The position numbers and the translations under genes were made by a program. The notes beneath the pieces are model-generated. The model had not been told where the DNA came from and searched no databases. It saw only the letters and a program-made list of their open reading frames with translations. A stretch of DNA of 64,000 nt, from positions 124,001 to 188,000 of the forward strand of contig JALDYZ010000002.1 of the NCBI GenBank assembly GCA_030028905.1. Reading direction: 5' to 3'. Below, piece after piece: positions 9,641 to 19,831 of this stretch (the stretch's first letter is position 1; each line of letters begins with the position of its first letter). Origin of the DNA: Ferirhizobium litorale (lineage in GTDB: Bacteria > Pseudomonadota > Alphaproteobacteria > Rhizobiales > Rhizobiaceae).

Positions 9641-11137
9641 TCAGGCTTCGTAGTGGGCCCGGACCAGTTCGTCCAGCAACCGAACGCCGAAACCGGATCC
9701 CCACGACTGGTTGATCTCGTTCTGGGGCGAACCCATCGCGGTCCCGGCGATGTCTATATGCGCCCAGGGCGTGTCCTGCACAAAGCGCTTGAGGAACTCC
9801 GCCGCAGTGATCGAGCCCGCGTTGCGTCCGCCGGTATTCTTCATATCGGCGAACTTGCTGTCGATGAGCTTGTCGTAGTCGCGACCCATCGGCATGCGCC
9901 AGACCTTCTCGTCGGTTGCAAGGCCGGCGGCAGTGATCAGGGCAGCGAGATTGTCGTCATTGGAGAACAGTCCGGCATGAGAGCTGCCGAGCGCCACGAC
10001 GATCGCACCGGTCAACGTCGCAAGGTTGATCATGAACTGCGGCTTGAAGCGGTCGTTGCAGTACCAGAGACAATCGGACAGCACGAGACGACCCTCGGCA
10101 TCGGTATTGATGACCTCGATGGTCTGTCCGGACATCGAGGTGACGATGTCTCCCGGACGCTGCGCATTGCCGTCCGGCATGTTTTCAACGAGGCCGATGA
10201 TCCCAACCGCGTTGACGCGCGCCTTGCGCGCGGCCAGCACATGCATGAGACCGGTCACCGCGGCCGCGCCGCCCATGTCTCCCTTCATCTCTTCCATGCC
10301 GCCCGCCGGCTTGATCGAGATGCCGCCGGTGTCGAATACGACACCCTTGCCGACAAAGGCGACAGGTTTGTCCTTTGGCTTGCCGCCCTTCCACTGCATG
10401 ATTGCCATGCGCGGGGGGCGGACCGACCCTTGGGAGACCCCAAGGAGTGCGCCCATGCCCAGACGTTTCATCTCGCGCTCCGTGAGAATCTCCACCTCTA
10501 CGCCAAGCCTCTCCAGTTCCTTCGCCTTGGCGGCGAACTCGACCGGTCCGAGGATATTCGCTGGCTCATTGACAAGGTCGCGGGCAAGCACGACGCCACC
10601 GGCGACCGCCTCGGCCGTGGCGAATGCCTTCTTGGCGGCCGCCGCGCTGTCGGTGACGATGGTGATCTTCACCGTCTTGTCGTTCGCAGCCTTGCCATCT
10701 TCGTCGTTCTTCTTCGTCTTGTAGGTATCGAACCTGTAGTTGCGCAGAAGCAGCCCCAGCGCGAAGTCAGCCGCCGCCTCGCCGCTGACCGCAGCGCCGG
10801 GCGCATCGATGAAGATTGCGGCCTTGTCCGTGTTCTTGATCCTGGATGCGGCAACACCGCCGGCCTTCAGCCAGTCGTGGGCGACGAGATCGCCGGTCTT
10901 GCCAAGGCCGAGAACGACGACGCGCTCGGCCGGCGAACCCTGCGGCGCGACGAGATCCAGCGCGCTCCCCGACTTCGCCGAGAACTGCGCGATTTTCGCC
11001 GCCCGCCCGATGACACTTTCCGGGTCGGCCAGCGAAGCACCAGCGGCAGCGTCGCCCTCTACGGTCTTCAACAAGATCGCCAGCCCGCCATGCAGGCGGA
11101 CGGATTTTGAGAAGGTAATCTCTATGTTCGCGGACAT
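9641..11137 (-). CDS. pepA: Leucyl aminopeptidase (cytosol aminopeptidase PepA)
   Basis: 498 residues, the standard length of this M17 family. It removes N-terminal residues from peptides with two metal ions. The C-terminal catalytic half shows [16 protein letters not shown] with the first metal ligands and the family signature NTDAEGRL. In E. coli PepA is also a DNA-binding protein in Xer recombination and gene control; whether that applies here is unknown. The ATG has an upstream GGAG. It is probably co-transcribed with holC. Confidence 0.97.
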   Translation of the reverse strand: MSANIEITFSKSVRLHGGLAILLKTVEGDAAAGASLADPESVIGRAAKIAQFSAKSGSALDLVAPQGSPAERVVVLGLGKTGDLVAHDWLKAGGVAASRIKNTDKAAIFIDAPGAAVSGEAAADFALGLLLRNYRFDTYKTKKNDEDGKAANDKTVKITIVTDSAAAAKKAFATAEAVAGGVVLARDLVNEPANILGPVEFAAKAKELERLGVEVEILTEREMKRLGMGALLGVSQGSVRPPRMAIMQWKGGKPKDKPVAFVGKGVVFDTGGISIKPAGGMEEMKGDMGGAAAVTGLMHVLAARKARVNAVGIIGLVENMPDGNAQRPGDIVTSMSGQTIEVINTDAEGRLVLSDCLWYCNDRFKPQFMINLATLTGAIVVALGSSHAGLFSNDDNLAALITAAGLATDEKVWRMPMGRDYDKLIDSKFADMKNTGGRNAGSITAAEFLKRFVQDTPWAHIDIAGTAMGSPQNEINQSWGSGFGVRLLDELVRAHYEA

Positions 11138-11450
11138 ATCGTCTCCGGTCTTAAATCAGCAGAAATTCGACTCGCGATCATGGTTTTTTTCGACGCGAAC
11201 GCAACCCTTCGTTAGTCCTCGCGACCTTCGGCAACGAGATTTCGGCCACCTGCCCCGTCGCCCGGATGCGGCCTGCCTTACGGAGTGCCAGGGGCAAGTG
11301 TCGTTCCGATGCCTCACCGGCAGACAAAATGAACGAAAGTTAACGGATTTTTGACCGTCTCCCTGTCGCCAACAAACGCCAAACAGCGTAGAGGAATCCA
11401 GTCGCCGCCGCGGTTTGCAAATCACGCGGCCATGTGTTTCAAGGGCCGCA
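11138..11450. other. Divergent pepA-lptF intergenic region (313 bases)
   Basis: No gene is visible in this gap. It must hold the leftward promoter of pepA and the rightward promoter of the lptF cluster. A weak minus-strand TTGCGT-17-ATGATC pair is upstream of pepA, and a TTGACC at about 11353 lies upstream of lptF but has no good -10 partner. No clear inverted repeat or conserved RNA motif was recognised. Confidence 0.5.
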
Positions 11451-12632
11451 ATGAAGCTTCTCGAATCCTACATATTGCGCCGCGTCGGACAGATGTTCCT
11501 GGTCGCCCTGCTGCCCGTGCTGGCCATCATTTGGACGACGCAGGTGCTTCAGCGGATCAACCTGGTCACGGACAGCGGTCAGTCGATCGGCTCTTTCATG
11601 AAGCTGGCGACGCTGATCCTGCCGACAATCCTTCCGATCGTCCTGCCCTTCGCGATCGTCATCGGCATCACCCAGACCCTGACTGCGATGAACAACGATT
11701 CGGAGTTGACGGTCATCGACGCGGCCGGGGCCGCCCGAAGCCTCATCTTCCGGCCGATCCTGCTGCTCGCGGCTTTCCTCAGCATATTCTCGTTCACCGT
11801 CGACAACTTCGTCGAGCCGAAGGTGCGCGTCGCCGTGCGCGAGATGGTTGCAGCAGCCTATGCGGACCTGCTCTCCTCGGTCATCGAGGAAAAGACGTTC
11901 CGCAAGATCGAGGACGGACTCTACGTACAGATTTCCGAACGGCTACAGGGGCGCGTCCTCAGGGGCCTGTTCGTCGCCGATTCTCGCGACCCGAACTTCG
12001 ACCTTATCTACTATGCCCGCGAGGGCGCCGTCGACGCAAAGGGCACGTCGCTGATCATGCGGGACGGCGAGGTCCAGCGGAAAATGACCAACGGCGGCAA
12101 CGTTTCCATCATCAAGTTCGATTCCTACTCGTTCGACCTTTCCGACCTGACGCAAACGCGCGGCCAGGCAACCCTCCGCGCCAATGATCGCAGCCTCGGA
12201 TTCCTGTGGAATCCGGACCCGAACGATTCCAACGTCAAGTCGCATCCCGGCGACTACCGCGCCGAACTGCACCGCCGGCTGACAGAGTGGACGTTTCCGT
12301 TCCTGTTTGCGCTATTCGCGCTCGTCATAGCCGGCGACGCCCGATCCCATCGCGAAACACGGCTGCATCCGATGGTTTCGGCGCTCGCGCTCGCCTTTAC
12401 GTTTCGCTGGGCGTCGTTCTATGTCGCCAACCGGATCGAGAACAACGCGTCTTTCGTACCGGTGCTCTATGCGATCCCGATCGTAGGCGCGGCCGCCGCG
12501 GTATTCCTGATGAACAGGCGGACGCAAATGAAGCTCTACACCGCGTTCAACGAGCGGTGCATGGATCTCTGGAACAGGGCCAGCAGCCGATTGTTCCCCC
12601 AACGCGATTCGTCGAGCGGGGGAAGCGCATGA
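11451..12632 (+). CDS. lptF: LPS export ABC transporter permease LptF
   Basis: 393 residues, YjgP/YjgQ family. LptF and LptG form the inner-membrane transmembrane part of the LptB2FG machine that extracts lipopolysaccharide. The topology is clear: three N-terminal spans (about 12-125), a periplasmic beta-jellyroll domain in the middle, and three C-terminal spans (about 280-365). The start MKLLESYILRRVGQMF is typical. The stop overlaps the lptG start (ATGA), giving coupled synthesis of the two permeases. Confidence 0.95.
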   Translation: MKLLESYILRRVGQMFLVALLPVLAIIWTTQVLQRINLVTDSGQSIGSFMKLATLILPTILPIVLPFAIVIGITQTLTAMNNDSELTVIDAAGAARSLIFRPILLLAAFLSIFSFTVDNFVEPKVRVAVREMVAAAYADLLSSVIEEKTFRKIEDGLYVQISERLQGRVLRGLFVADSRDPNFDLIYYAREGAVDAKGTSLIMRDGEVQRKMTNGGNVSIIKFDSYSFDLSDLTQTRGQATLRANDRSLGFLWNPDPNDSNVKSHPGDYRAELHRRLTEWTFPFLFALFALVIAGDARSHRETRLHPMVSALALAFTFRWASFYVANRIENNASFVPVLYAIPIVGAAAAVFLMNRRTQMKLYTAFNERCMDLWNRASSRLFPQRDSSSGGSA

Positions 12633-13717
12633 TCCACACGACCCTCGGACGCTACTTCTTCAAGCGCTACATTATTACGACGTTCTGGTTCTTCGTCGGC
12701 ATCATGTCGATTATCTTCCTGGTCGATTTTTCCGAGACCACCAGCCGCATGTCCTCGCTCGCGGGATATTCGCTGCCGGGCGCCCTGTTCATGACGGCCG
12801 TGCGGCTGCCGCTCATTCTCCAGCAGACGATCCCGTTCATCACGCTCTTTGTCGGCATGACGGTGCTGATTGCGCTCAACCGACGCTACGAACTGGTGGT
12901 GACGCGCGCGGCCGGCGTATCGGTGTGGCAATTCATGGGGCCATTCGTGACGGGAGCACTGCTCGTCGGCCTCTTTGTCCTTACCGTGCTCAATCCGCTC
13001 GCGGCCTGGGGCCAGCGCGCCGCGCTCGACCTTGAAACCAACTGGCGCGAAGCGGCAGGCGTTACGCGACGCTCCCAGACGGTTCCGTGGCTGCGCCAGA
13101 TCAGCGGCAACGAGGATACGATCATCGGCGCCAAGGCGATTGTCGACGACGGCACGATGCTTGTCGACGTCGTTCTGATTCACTTCTCCGGCGACGGTCG
13201 CGTGATCCTGCGGCAGGACGCCCAGACGGCAAAATTGGAAGATGGTTACTGGCTTCTTAAGGGCGTCACCGAAAGCCGCCCGGGAGAGGTTTCAACGAAA
13301 CTCGATACCGCCAGGGTCCGCACCAATCTGAAACAGGAATTCGTCCAACAACGCCTGTCTCAGCCTGAAACCGTTGCATTCTTTGAGCTTTCGGAAAAAA
13401 TCGCGATCGCGAAATCCTTTGGTGTTTCGACGAAGGCGCTGGAGACACAGTTCCACTCGCTTTTGTCCCTTCCTTTTCTACTCGTTGCCATGACCCTCAT
13501 CGCGGCGACAGTGACGCTTAAATTCAGTAGATTTGCACAGTCCAGTTCAGTGATTCTGGGTGGCATCATTTCCGGCTTCATGCTTTATGTGGTCACCGTG
13601 CTTGTGAAGGCATTCGGAAGTAGTGGTGTTGTACCCCCGTTCATTGCGGCCTGGATTCCGGTGGTCGTGGCAATGGCGATCGGCGCGACAGTTCTGCTTC
13701 ATCAGGAGGATGGCTAA
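12629..13717 (+). CDS. lptG: LPS export ABC transporter permease LptG
   Basis: 362 residues, paralogue and partner of LptF, with the same layout: three membrane spans, a periplasmic domain, then three spans. The start MIHTTLGRYFFKRYI is family-typical. Its ATG overlaps the lptF stop by four bases, and lptD begins at the base after its TAA. The ATPase subunit LptB is not in this window. Confidence 0.95.
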   Translation: MIHTTLGRYFFKRYIITTFWFFVGIMSIIFLVDFSETTSRMSSLAGYSLPGALFMTAVRLPLILQQTIPFITLFVGMTVLIALNRRYELVVTRAAGVSVWQFMGPFVTGALLVGLFVLTVLNPLAAWGQRAALDLETNWREAAGVTRRSQTVPWLRQISGNEDTIIGAKAIVDDGTMLVDVVLIHFSGDGRVILRQDAQTAKLEDGYWLLKGVTESRPGEVSTKLDTARVRTNLKQEFVQQRLSQPETVAFFELSEKIAIAKSFGVSTKALETQFHSLLSLPFLLVAMTLIAATVTLKFSRFAQSSSVILGGIISGFMLYVVTVLVKAFGSSGVVPPFIAAWIPVVVAMAIGATVLLHQEDG

Positions 13718-16108
13718 GTGGCGGCAAAAGACCGCAAGACAAAGAGGACGCTTGTGACCGCCCTGATGGCGGGTGCGGCCGTGTGCGCATATCTCACCGG
13801 CGCAAGCGCAGTATTTGCCCAGGAATCACGTACACTTCAGTCCATGGAGCCGCGCATCCCGGATGACGCGAAGCTCGTGCTGACCGCCAACGAGTTGGTC
13901 TACAACCGGGATGCGGAGCGAATCACCGCGGTGGGCGGCGTTCAGATCAACTATGCCGGCTACAAGATGGTCGCGCAGCGCGTTGAATATGACCAGAAGT
14001 CCGGCCGCATGACCGCGATCGGCAACATCGAATTGATCGAACCGGGTGGCAACCGGATATATGCCGACACGCTGGACGTGACCGACAACTTCGCCGACGG
14101 TTTCATCAACGCCCTGCGCGTCGAGACCACCGACAATACCCGCCTCATTGCCGAAAGTGGCGAACGCGTGGGCGGCAATGAAATGATTCTGAACAACGGC
14201 ATCTACACGGCTTGCCTGCCGTGCGCGGAAAACCCCGACAAGCCGCCGCTGTGGCAGATCAGGGCCGAGCGCGTCGTTCAGAACGGACAAACCCAGACGA
14301 TTCGCCTGGAGAAAGCCCGTTTCGAGCTATTCGGGCATTCGATCGCCACGCTCCCGGTGCTGGAGATGCCGGACCATACGGTGAAGCGGAAGTCGGGCTT
14401 CCTGTTTCCGACAATGAAGGTGGCCGACAACCTCGGCTTCGGGCTTTCGATTCCCTATTACTACGTCATCAACAAGAGTGCTGACCTGACCGTTACCGGC
14501 ACTGGGTATACCACTCAGGGATTCCTGCTGGAAGGCGAGTACCGCCAGCGGCTTGAAAACGGAACGTATACGCTGCGCGCGGCGGGCATCAACCAGATGG
14601 ATCCCGGCGTCTTCAGGGCTGGCACGAGCGATGCCGAGGCCGATGGTCGCGGCATGATCGCGACGACCGGCCAGTTCAAGATCAACCCACGCTGGGCGTT
14701 CGGCTGGGACGGCATGCTGCAAACCGACAGCAACTTTGCACGTACCTATTCGTTGAAGGGGCTTGATAGCTCTGTCTTTGTAAATCAGGTCTACTTGACC
14801 GGTCTCGGCAATCGCAACTACTTCGACATGCGGGCATTCTACTTCGATGTGCAGGATGCGTGCGACTCGGATGAGCGCTGCGGCAGGACCGGCGATTTCT
14901 CCGAACCGACCGCCGAAGGTCAGCAGCCGATCGTCTATCCTTCGCTGGACTATCAGTATATCGCCCCATCGTCGGTTTACGGCGGTGAGTTGTCGTTCAA
15001 CATGAATCTGACCAACCTGTCGCGAAACGACAGCGACGTGTTCACGGTCAACGACATAGATCGGTTCCGCGGTCTGTCGGGCAACTCGACCCGGCTTGTG
15101 ACCGAAATGGAATGGAAGCGGCAGATCGTTACGCCGGGCGGATTGGTTCTCACGCCCTTGCTGGCGGCGCGCGGGGATGTGTTGGCGCTCGACGTCGTTT
15201 CGCCGAACTCGATCTCCGCTCAGTATTCCTATCCCGGGGACTTCGACAATTCGAGCACCGCGGCGGTCGGAATGCTGACCGCCGGTCTCGAGGCGAGTTA
15301 CCCGGTGCTGATGACGACCAACAACAGCAGCCACCTCTTCGAGCCGATCGCGCAGATTTTCGTGCGTCCCAATGAGCAGATGGCCGGCGGACTGCCGAAC
15401 GAGGATGCCCAGAGCTTCGTCTTTGACGGGACCACGCTGTTTGAGCGCGACAAGTTCTCCGGATACGACCGTATCGAGGGCGGCACCCGCGCCAACCTTG
15501 GCATTCGCTACAGCGGTACCTTCGACAGCGGCTACGTGCTCCACGGGGTATTCGGGCAGTCCTACCATCTTGCCGGAGAGAATTCGTTTGACCAGCCCGA
15601 CCTGGTCTATGCGGGTGCCAATTCAGGCCTTGATTCCGACGTATCCGACTTCGTCGGCATGGCCGGGGTCGACATGCCGAATGGGTTTTCGCTGGGCACG
15701 AGCGCGCGGTTCGACAAGGACGATTTCAGCCTGGAGCGCACCGATGCGCTTGTCGGTTACCGCAACGACGTCTTTCAGACGGACCTGATCTACACCCAGA
15801 TCGCGCCACAGCCCTTGTATCGCGACGATGGGGAGAACAGCGAAATCCAGTCCGCAAGCACGCTGAAGTTTGCAGAAAACTGGTCTGTTTTCGGCGCGGT
15901 GGCATGGGACATCAACAACAACCTGCTGTCACGGCGCGGCATCGGCCTCACATACGAGGACGAATGCATGATCTTCTCGATCGTCTACTCCGATAAGCGT
16001 GACGACGTAAACGAATCTGCCAGTGACTGGACGATCGGTGCTCGCATCACGTTCCGCACACTCGGCGACATCAATGTCGGTGAAACCAGGCTTGCATCGT
16101 TCAACTAG
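13718..16108 (+). CDS. lptD: LPS-assembly outer membrane protein LptD
   Basis: 796 residues. It begins with GTG directly after the lptG stop. A signal peptide (about 1-34, cleavage after FA-Q) precedes an OstA/LptA-like N-terminal jellyroll (about 50-160) and a long C-terminal beta-barrel that inserts LPS into the outer leaflet. The junction has paired cysteines C166 and C169 (TACLPC), and a late EDECMIF cysteine near 748 may be a partner in the inter-domain disulfide known from E. coli LptD. It ends in ASFN rather than the usual terminal Phe or Trp of many porins. Confidence 0.95.
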   Translation: MAAKDRKTKRTLVTALMAGAAVCAYLTGASAVFAQESRTLQSMEPRIPDDAKLVLTANELVYNRDAERITAVGGVQINYAGYKMVAQRVEYDQKSGRMTAIGNIELIEPGGNRIYADTLDVTDNFADGFINALRVETTDNTRLIAESGERVGGNEMILNNGIYTACLPCAENPDKPPLWQIRAERVVQNGQTQTIRLEKARFELFGHSIATLPVLEMPDHTVKRKSGFLFPTMKVADNLGFGLSIPYYYVINKSADLTVTGTGYTTQGFLLEGEYRQRLENGTYTLRAAGINQMDPGVFRAGTSDAEADGRGMIATTGQFKINPRWAFGWDGMLQTDSNFARTYSLKGLDSSVFVNQVYLTGLGNRNYFDMRAFYFDVQDACDSDERCGRTGDFSEPTAEGQQPIVYPSLDYQYIAPSSVYGGELSFNMNLTNLSRNDSDVFTVNDIDRFRGLSGNSTRLVTEMEWKRQIVTPGGLVLTPLLAARGDVLALDVVSPNSISAQYSYPGDFDNSSTAAVGMLTAGLEASYPVLMTTNNSSHLFEPIAQIFVRPNEQMAGGLPNEDAQSFVFDGTTLFERDKFSGYDRIEGGTRANLGIRYSGTFDSGYVLHGVFGQSYHLAGENSFDQPDLVYAGANSGLDSDVSDFVGMAGVDMPNGFSLGTSARFDKDDFSLERTDALVGYRNDVFQTDLIYTQIAPQPLYRDDGENSEIQSASTLKFAENWSVFGAVAWDINNNLLSRRGIGLTYEDECMIFSIVYSDKRDDVNESASDWTIGARITFRTLGDINVGETRLASFN

Positions 16109-16143
16109 CGCGCCGACCGGGGCGCGCCCTCCGGTCGAGTTTT
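16109..16143 (+). terminator. Possible terminator or attenuator after lptD
   Basis: Two mutually exclusive stems start right after the lptD stop: CGCGCC/GGCGCG (16109-16114, 16121-16126) and GACCGG/CCGGTC (16115-16120, 16131-16136), the latter followed by a short TTTT (16140-16143). The T-run is short, so read-through into surA is likely. Confidence 0.35.
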
Positions 16144-16195
16144 CCAGTTGTATTCGCAGACGATATTCGGCGAAATCGCCCAAAATCCTTTGAAT

Positions 16196-16220
16196 GGGGC
16201 AAATGTCATTGTTTTGCCCC
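16196..16220 (+). other. Perfect 8-bp hairpin in the surA leader
   Basis: GGGGCAAA (16196-16203) and TTTGCCCC (16213-16220) form a perfect stem with a nine-base loop, about 93 bases before the surA ATG in an AT-richer leader. No T-run follows. It may be a control or stability element of the surA-pdxA-ksgA mRNA. Confidence 0.35.
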
Positions 16221-16312
16221 AAGAATTGTGCAATTCGCAGGAAACAAATTTGTCTCGACATGGGTAATCTCGGCGCTGACGGGAAGGGCTGCCGAGGAAA
16301 GGAACGTTGAAG

Positions 16313-17254
16313 ATGACTGCAAAGACGTCGATGCGTGCTCTGCTGGCGGGAGCGGCAGCAGTACTTCTCACGAGCATTGTCCAGCCAATCGCAACGCCGG
16401 CATTCGCCGCGAGCGAAGTCGCGGCAGTTGTCAACCGGACCGCGATCACCAGTGGCGACATCGGCCGCCGCGTGGCATTCCTGAAGCTGCAGCGCGCCAA
16501 GGGCGACCTGAATGCGATGGCCCGCCAGCAGATGATCGACGAGACCCTGAAGCGCCAGGAAGTCATCCGCGTGCAAATGTCGGTGAGCACCCAGGAAGTC
16601 GACGCCACCTTCGCCCGCTTTGCCTCCAACAACAAGATGACGGTGGAGCAGCTGGGACAGATGCTTGACCGCGCCGGCGTCGGAGTCGATCACTTCAAGG
16701 CCTATATCGCCATTTCGATGAGCTGGCCGCGCGTGGTCAATGCCCGCTACGGCAAGGGCGGCAAGATGTCGAGGGAAGAGGTCGTCCAGCGCATGCTTGA
16801 AAACAAGCAGAAGCCGGTCACCACCGAATACTTCCTGCAGCAGGTCATCTTCGTCATTCCCGCCTCCAAGAAGAATGCCATTACCGGCAAGCGCAAGGCG
16901 GAGGCCGAAGCCTCGCGCACCAAGTTCCCGGGATGCGAGCAATCGAAGGCCTTTGCTGCAACCATGATGGACGTTTCAATTCGCAATCTGGGTCGTGTCC
17001 TGGCCCCTGAGCTTCCACCCGAATGGAAACCGCTCATCGAGGGAGCGAAGGGCAACACGACCGCGCCACGCGTCACCGAGCGCGGCGTCGAATATCTGGC
17101 GATCTGCAAGCAGCGGCAGGTCTCGGATGACCTCGCGGCCGAAATCGTCTTCCGCGCCGAGGACATCGGCAAGCAGAGCGAAACCGGCAAGGACCCGAAC
17201 GACGAGAAGTATGTGGCGGAACTGCGCAAGAAGGCGCAGATCGTAAATCCCTGA
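16313..17254 (+). CDS. surA: SurA-like periplasmic chaperone / peptidylprolyl isomerase
   Basis: 313 residues, shorter than E. coli SurA (428). A signal peptide (about 1-33, ending PAFAA) is followed by a SurA N-terminal chaperone domain (NRTAITSGDIGRRVAFLKLQ) and one divergent parvulin-like segment (about 165-280). The position after lptD and before pdxA-ksgA matches the classical surA locus, so it probably escorts outer-membrane proteins such as LptD. I chose the ATG at 16313 with AAGGA nine bases upstream; an in-frame TTG at 16307 is possible. PPIase activity is doubtful given the weak domain. Confidence 0.85.
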   Translation: MTAKTSMRALLAGAAAVLLTSIVQPIATPAFAASEVAAVVNRTAITSGDIGRRVAFLKLQRAKGDLNAMARQQMIDETLKRQEVIRVQMSVSTQEVDATFARFASNNKMTVEQLGQMLDRAGVGVDHFKAYIAISMSWPRVVNARYGKGGKMSREEVVQRMLENKQKPVTTEYFLQQVIFVIPASKKNAITGKRKAEAEASRTKFPGCEQSKAFAATMMDVSIRNLGRVLAPELPPEWKPLIEGAKGNTTAPRVTERGVEYLAICKQRQVSDDLAAEIVFRAEDIGKQSETGKDPNDEKYVAELRKKAQIVNP

Positions 17255-17263
17255 CATCCGCCG

Positions 17264-18289
17264 ATGAGCGAGCCTCTCACGCGCCCCCTGGCGCTCAGCC
17301 AAGGTGATCCGGCCGGAATTGGCCCCGACATCACGTTGGCTGCATGGCGCCGCCGCGACGAGCTCGACGTGCCGCCCTTCCTCTTCGTAGGCGATCCAGC
17401 CGTGCTGCATGCACGCGCAAGGCTGCTCGGCGTGGAAATCGTTCTCGAAGAGACCGATTGTGCCGGGGCGATGGCTGCCTTCACACGCGCGTTGCCCGTC
17501 CTGCCGATCCCGGCCGGGGCAGAAGTCACCGCCGGCAGTCCCCACCGGGCAACGGCAAGCGGCACCATTGCCGCAATCGAGACCGCCGTAGGCCTCAGCA
17601 TCGCTGGCGATGCCGCCGCCATCGTCACCAATCCGATCGCCAAGTCGGTGCTCTACGAGGCCGGTTTCGGCTTTCCCGGACACACCGAGTTCCTGGCTGA
17701 CCTGGCCGAACGCGCCACGGGCAGTCCGGTGCTCCCCGTCATGATGCTGGCCGGACCGAAGCTCAAAGCAATCCCGGTCACGATCCACATCCCCCTCAGG
17801 GACGTGCCCGCTGCCCTCACCTCGGACCTCATCGTTCGGACCTGCCGGATCGCCGCCCATGATCTTGCGACGCGCTTCGGCATCGCCGCACCGCGGCTTG
17901 CTGTGGCCGGGCTCAATCCGCACGCCGGCGAGGGTGGCGCGCTCGGGCTCGAGGATGATGCGGTGGTGCGTCCGGCGATCGACCAGTTGAGGGCAGAAGG
18001 GATCGACGCGTTCGGTCCCCTCCCCGCCGACACCATGTTCCACGACGAGGCGCGCCAGCGCTACGACGTCGCCGTCTGCATGTACCACGATCAGGCGCTG
18101 ATCCCTGCCAAGGCCCTGGGCTTCGACGATTCCGTCAACGTGACGCTTGGCCTTCCGTTCATCCGCACCTCGCCGGATCACGGTACCGCCTTCGCAATTG
18201 CCGGCAAGGGCATCGCCCGCGAACAGAGCCTCGTCGCCGCCCTGAAACTGGCCGCCGAGCTCGGCCGCATCGCCGAAAGAAACATTTGA
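17264..18289 (+). CDS. pdxA: 4-hydroxythreonine-4-phosphate dehydrogenase
   Basis: 341 residues. It oxidises 4-phosphohydroxy-L-threonine in the pyridoxal 5'-phosphate pathway. Landmarks are the N-terminal [15 protein letters not shown], the metal/substrate histidine region GHTEFLADL, and the C-terminal [23 protein letters not shown] block with the conserved metal-binding histidine. The gene starts ten bases after surA and its stop overlaps the ksgA ATG by one base (TGATG). Confidence 0.97.
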   Translation: MSEPLTRPLALSQGDPAGIGPDITLAAWRRRDELDVPPFLFVGDPAVLHARARLLGVEIVLEETDCAGAMAAFTRALPVLPIPAGAEVTAGSPHRATASGTIAAIETAVGLSIAGDAAAIVTNPIAKSVLYEAGFGFPGHTEFLADLAERATGSPVLPVMMLAGPKLKAIPVTIHIPLRDVPAALTSDLIVRTCRIAAHDLATRFGIAAPRLAVAGLNPHAGEGGALGLEDDAVVRPAIDQLRAEGIDAFGPLPADTMFHDEARQRYDVAVCMYHDQALIPAKALGFDDSVNVTLGLPFIRTSPDHGTAFAIAGKGIAREQSLVAALKLAAELGRIAERNI

Positions 18290-19116
18290 TGGCCGCACTC
18301 GACGGACTGCCACCGCTGCGGGAGGTCATCCAGCGCCACGGCCTCGATGCCCGCAAGGCGCTCGGGCAGAATTTTCTGCTCGATCTCAACCTGACCCAGA
18401 AGATCGCGCGCACAGCCGGCCCTCTCGACGGCGTGACCGTCATCGAGGTCGGACCGGGTCCCGGCGGATTGACCCGCGCCATCCTTGCCCTCGGCGCCAG
18501 GAAGGTGATCGCGATCGAACGCGACAGCCGCTGCCTGCCTGCACTCGCAGAGATAGCCCAGCACTATCCCGATCGCCTGGAAGTAATCGAGGGCGATGCG
18601 CTGAAGGTGGACTTTTCATCCCTGGCGACCGACGGGCCGGTGCGCATCATCGCCAATCTGCCCTACAACGTCGGTACGCAGTTGCTCGTCAACTGGCTCC
18701 TGCCCGAGCGCTGGCCCCCCTTCTGGGAATCGTTGACGCTGATGTTCCAGAAAGAGGTGGGTGAGCGGATAGTCGCCACAGAGAACGACGACGCCTATGG
18801 TCGCCTCGGGGTGCTATGCGGATGGCGAACTGATGCCCGCATGGCCTTCGACGTCCCGCCCCAGGCCTTCACGCCCCCACCGAAGGTGACGTCGAGCGTC
18901 GTGCATCTGCTCCCGAGGGCCACGCCCATTCCATGCGCCGTGGACAAGCTCGAGAAAGTGACGCTGGCCGCATTCGGCCAAAGGCGCAAGATGCTGCGCC
19001 AGAGCCTGAAATCCCTCGGTGGGGAAACGCTGCTGCTCAAAGCCGGCATCGAACCTTCACGAAGGGCTGAGACCTTGTCGGTGGAGGAGTTCTGCCGACT
19101 GGCAAATGCTCTATAG
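18289..19116 (+). CDS. ksgA: 16S rRNA dimethyladenosine transferase KsgA (RsmA)
   Basis: 275 residues. It dimethylates two adjacent adenosines in the 3'-terminal helix of 16S rRNA using S-adenosylmethionine. Visible motifs: [10 protein letters not shown], the SAM-binding [12 protein letters not shown], and the catalytic NLPYNVGT. The start is the ATG overlapping the pdxA stop; an in-frame TTG three bases upstream is unlikely. It is the last gene of the lptF-to-ksgA run. Confidence 0.97.
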   Translation: MAALDGLPPLREVIQRHGLDARKALGQNFLLDLNLTQKIARTAGPLDGVTVIEVGPGPGGLTRAILALGARKVIAIERDSRCLPALAEIAQHYPDRLEVIEGDALKVDFSSLATDGPVRIIANLPYNVGTQLLVNWLLPERWPPFWESLTLMFQKEVGERIVATENDDAYGRLGVLCGWRTDARMAFDVPPQAFTPPPKVTSSVVHLLPRATPIPCAVDKLEKVTLAAFGQRRKMLRQSLKSLGGETLLLKAGIEPSRRAETLSVEEFCRLANAL

Positions 19117-19204
19117 TCAGGCATCGGGCCACCAAGTGGGCGACATCAAATTGTCCGAATGTCGGACGAGACGTTCGTGCTTATCATCCGTGGAGTTTTT
19201 GTGA

Positions 19205-19831
19205 ATGTACGTCTCGGCGCTATCACATCAGCCATTCAACCAGAAAAAGCGGATCGCCACACTTTGGCTATTGTGTCTCGCTTTGGCGACGGTGATGATC
19301 CTCACCCAACCCGCACTCCCCGAGAACAGCTACCTGCATGAAGCGACCGAGACGGTCGGGTTGGCGCTCGTCATCCTCGCAGTGTTCGGCCGGCTTTGGA
19401 GCATTCTCTATATCGGTTCGAAGAAGAACCGGGAGCTGGTGACGACAGGCCCTTATTCGATGACGCGCAATCCGCTCTACTTCTTCTCGCTGTGCGGGCT
19501 GGCGGGCATCGGTCTCATCTTCGGCTCGATGGTACTTACCATCGCCATCCTGCTCGCCGGCGCGATCGTATTCTACTATACCGCCCGGCGCGAGGCGTCG
19601 TACTTGAAGTCCACGTTCGGAGCCGCCTATGAGGCCTATGCACGGCGCACCCCATTGATCGTGCCGTACCCATGGCGATACCAGAGCCACAAGGAAGTCA
19701 CCTTTTCCACTGCGGCGCTTGCGAAGACTTTCCTGGATTGCCTGCCTTTCCTCGCGCTCTATCCATTGATAGAGCTGCTCGAATACGTCCACGCTATCGG
19801 CTACTTCACCCCGCTCCTGCAGTTGCCCTGA
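19205..19831 (+). CDS. Isoprenylcysteine/phospholipid methyltransferase-family membrane protein
   Basis: 208 residues with four to five hydrophobic segments. The core GPYSMTRNPLYFFSL followed by a YTARREASYLKSTFG helix is the SAM-binding signature of the ICMT/PEMT-like membrane methyltransferases. Bacterial members methylate lipids or unidentified small molecules; the substrate here is not evident. It stands alone between ksgA and the convergent gmk, whose stop is the very next base. Confidence 0.8.
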   Translation: MYVSALSHQPFNQKKRIATLWLLCLALATVMILTQPALPENSYLHEATETVGLALVILAVFGRLWSILYIGSKKNRELVTTGPYSMTRNPLYFFSLCGLAGIGLIFGSMVLTIAILLAGAIVFYYTARREASYLKSTFGAAYEAYARRTPLIVPYPWRYQSHKEVTFSTAALAKTFLDCLPFLALYPLIELLEYVHAIGYFTPLLQLP

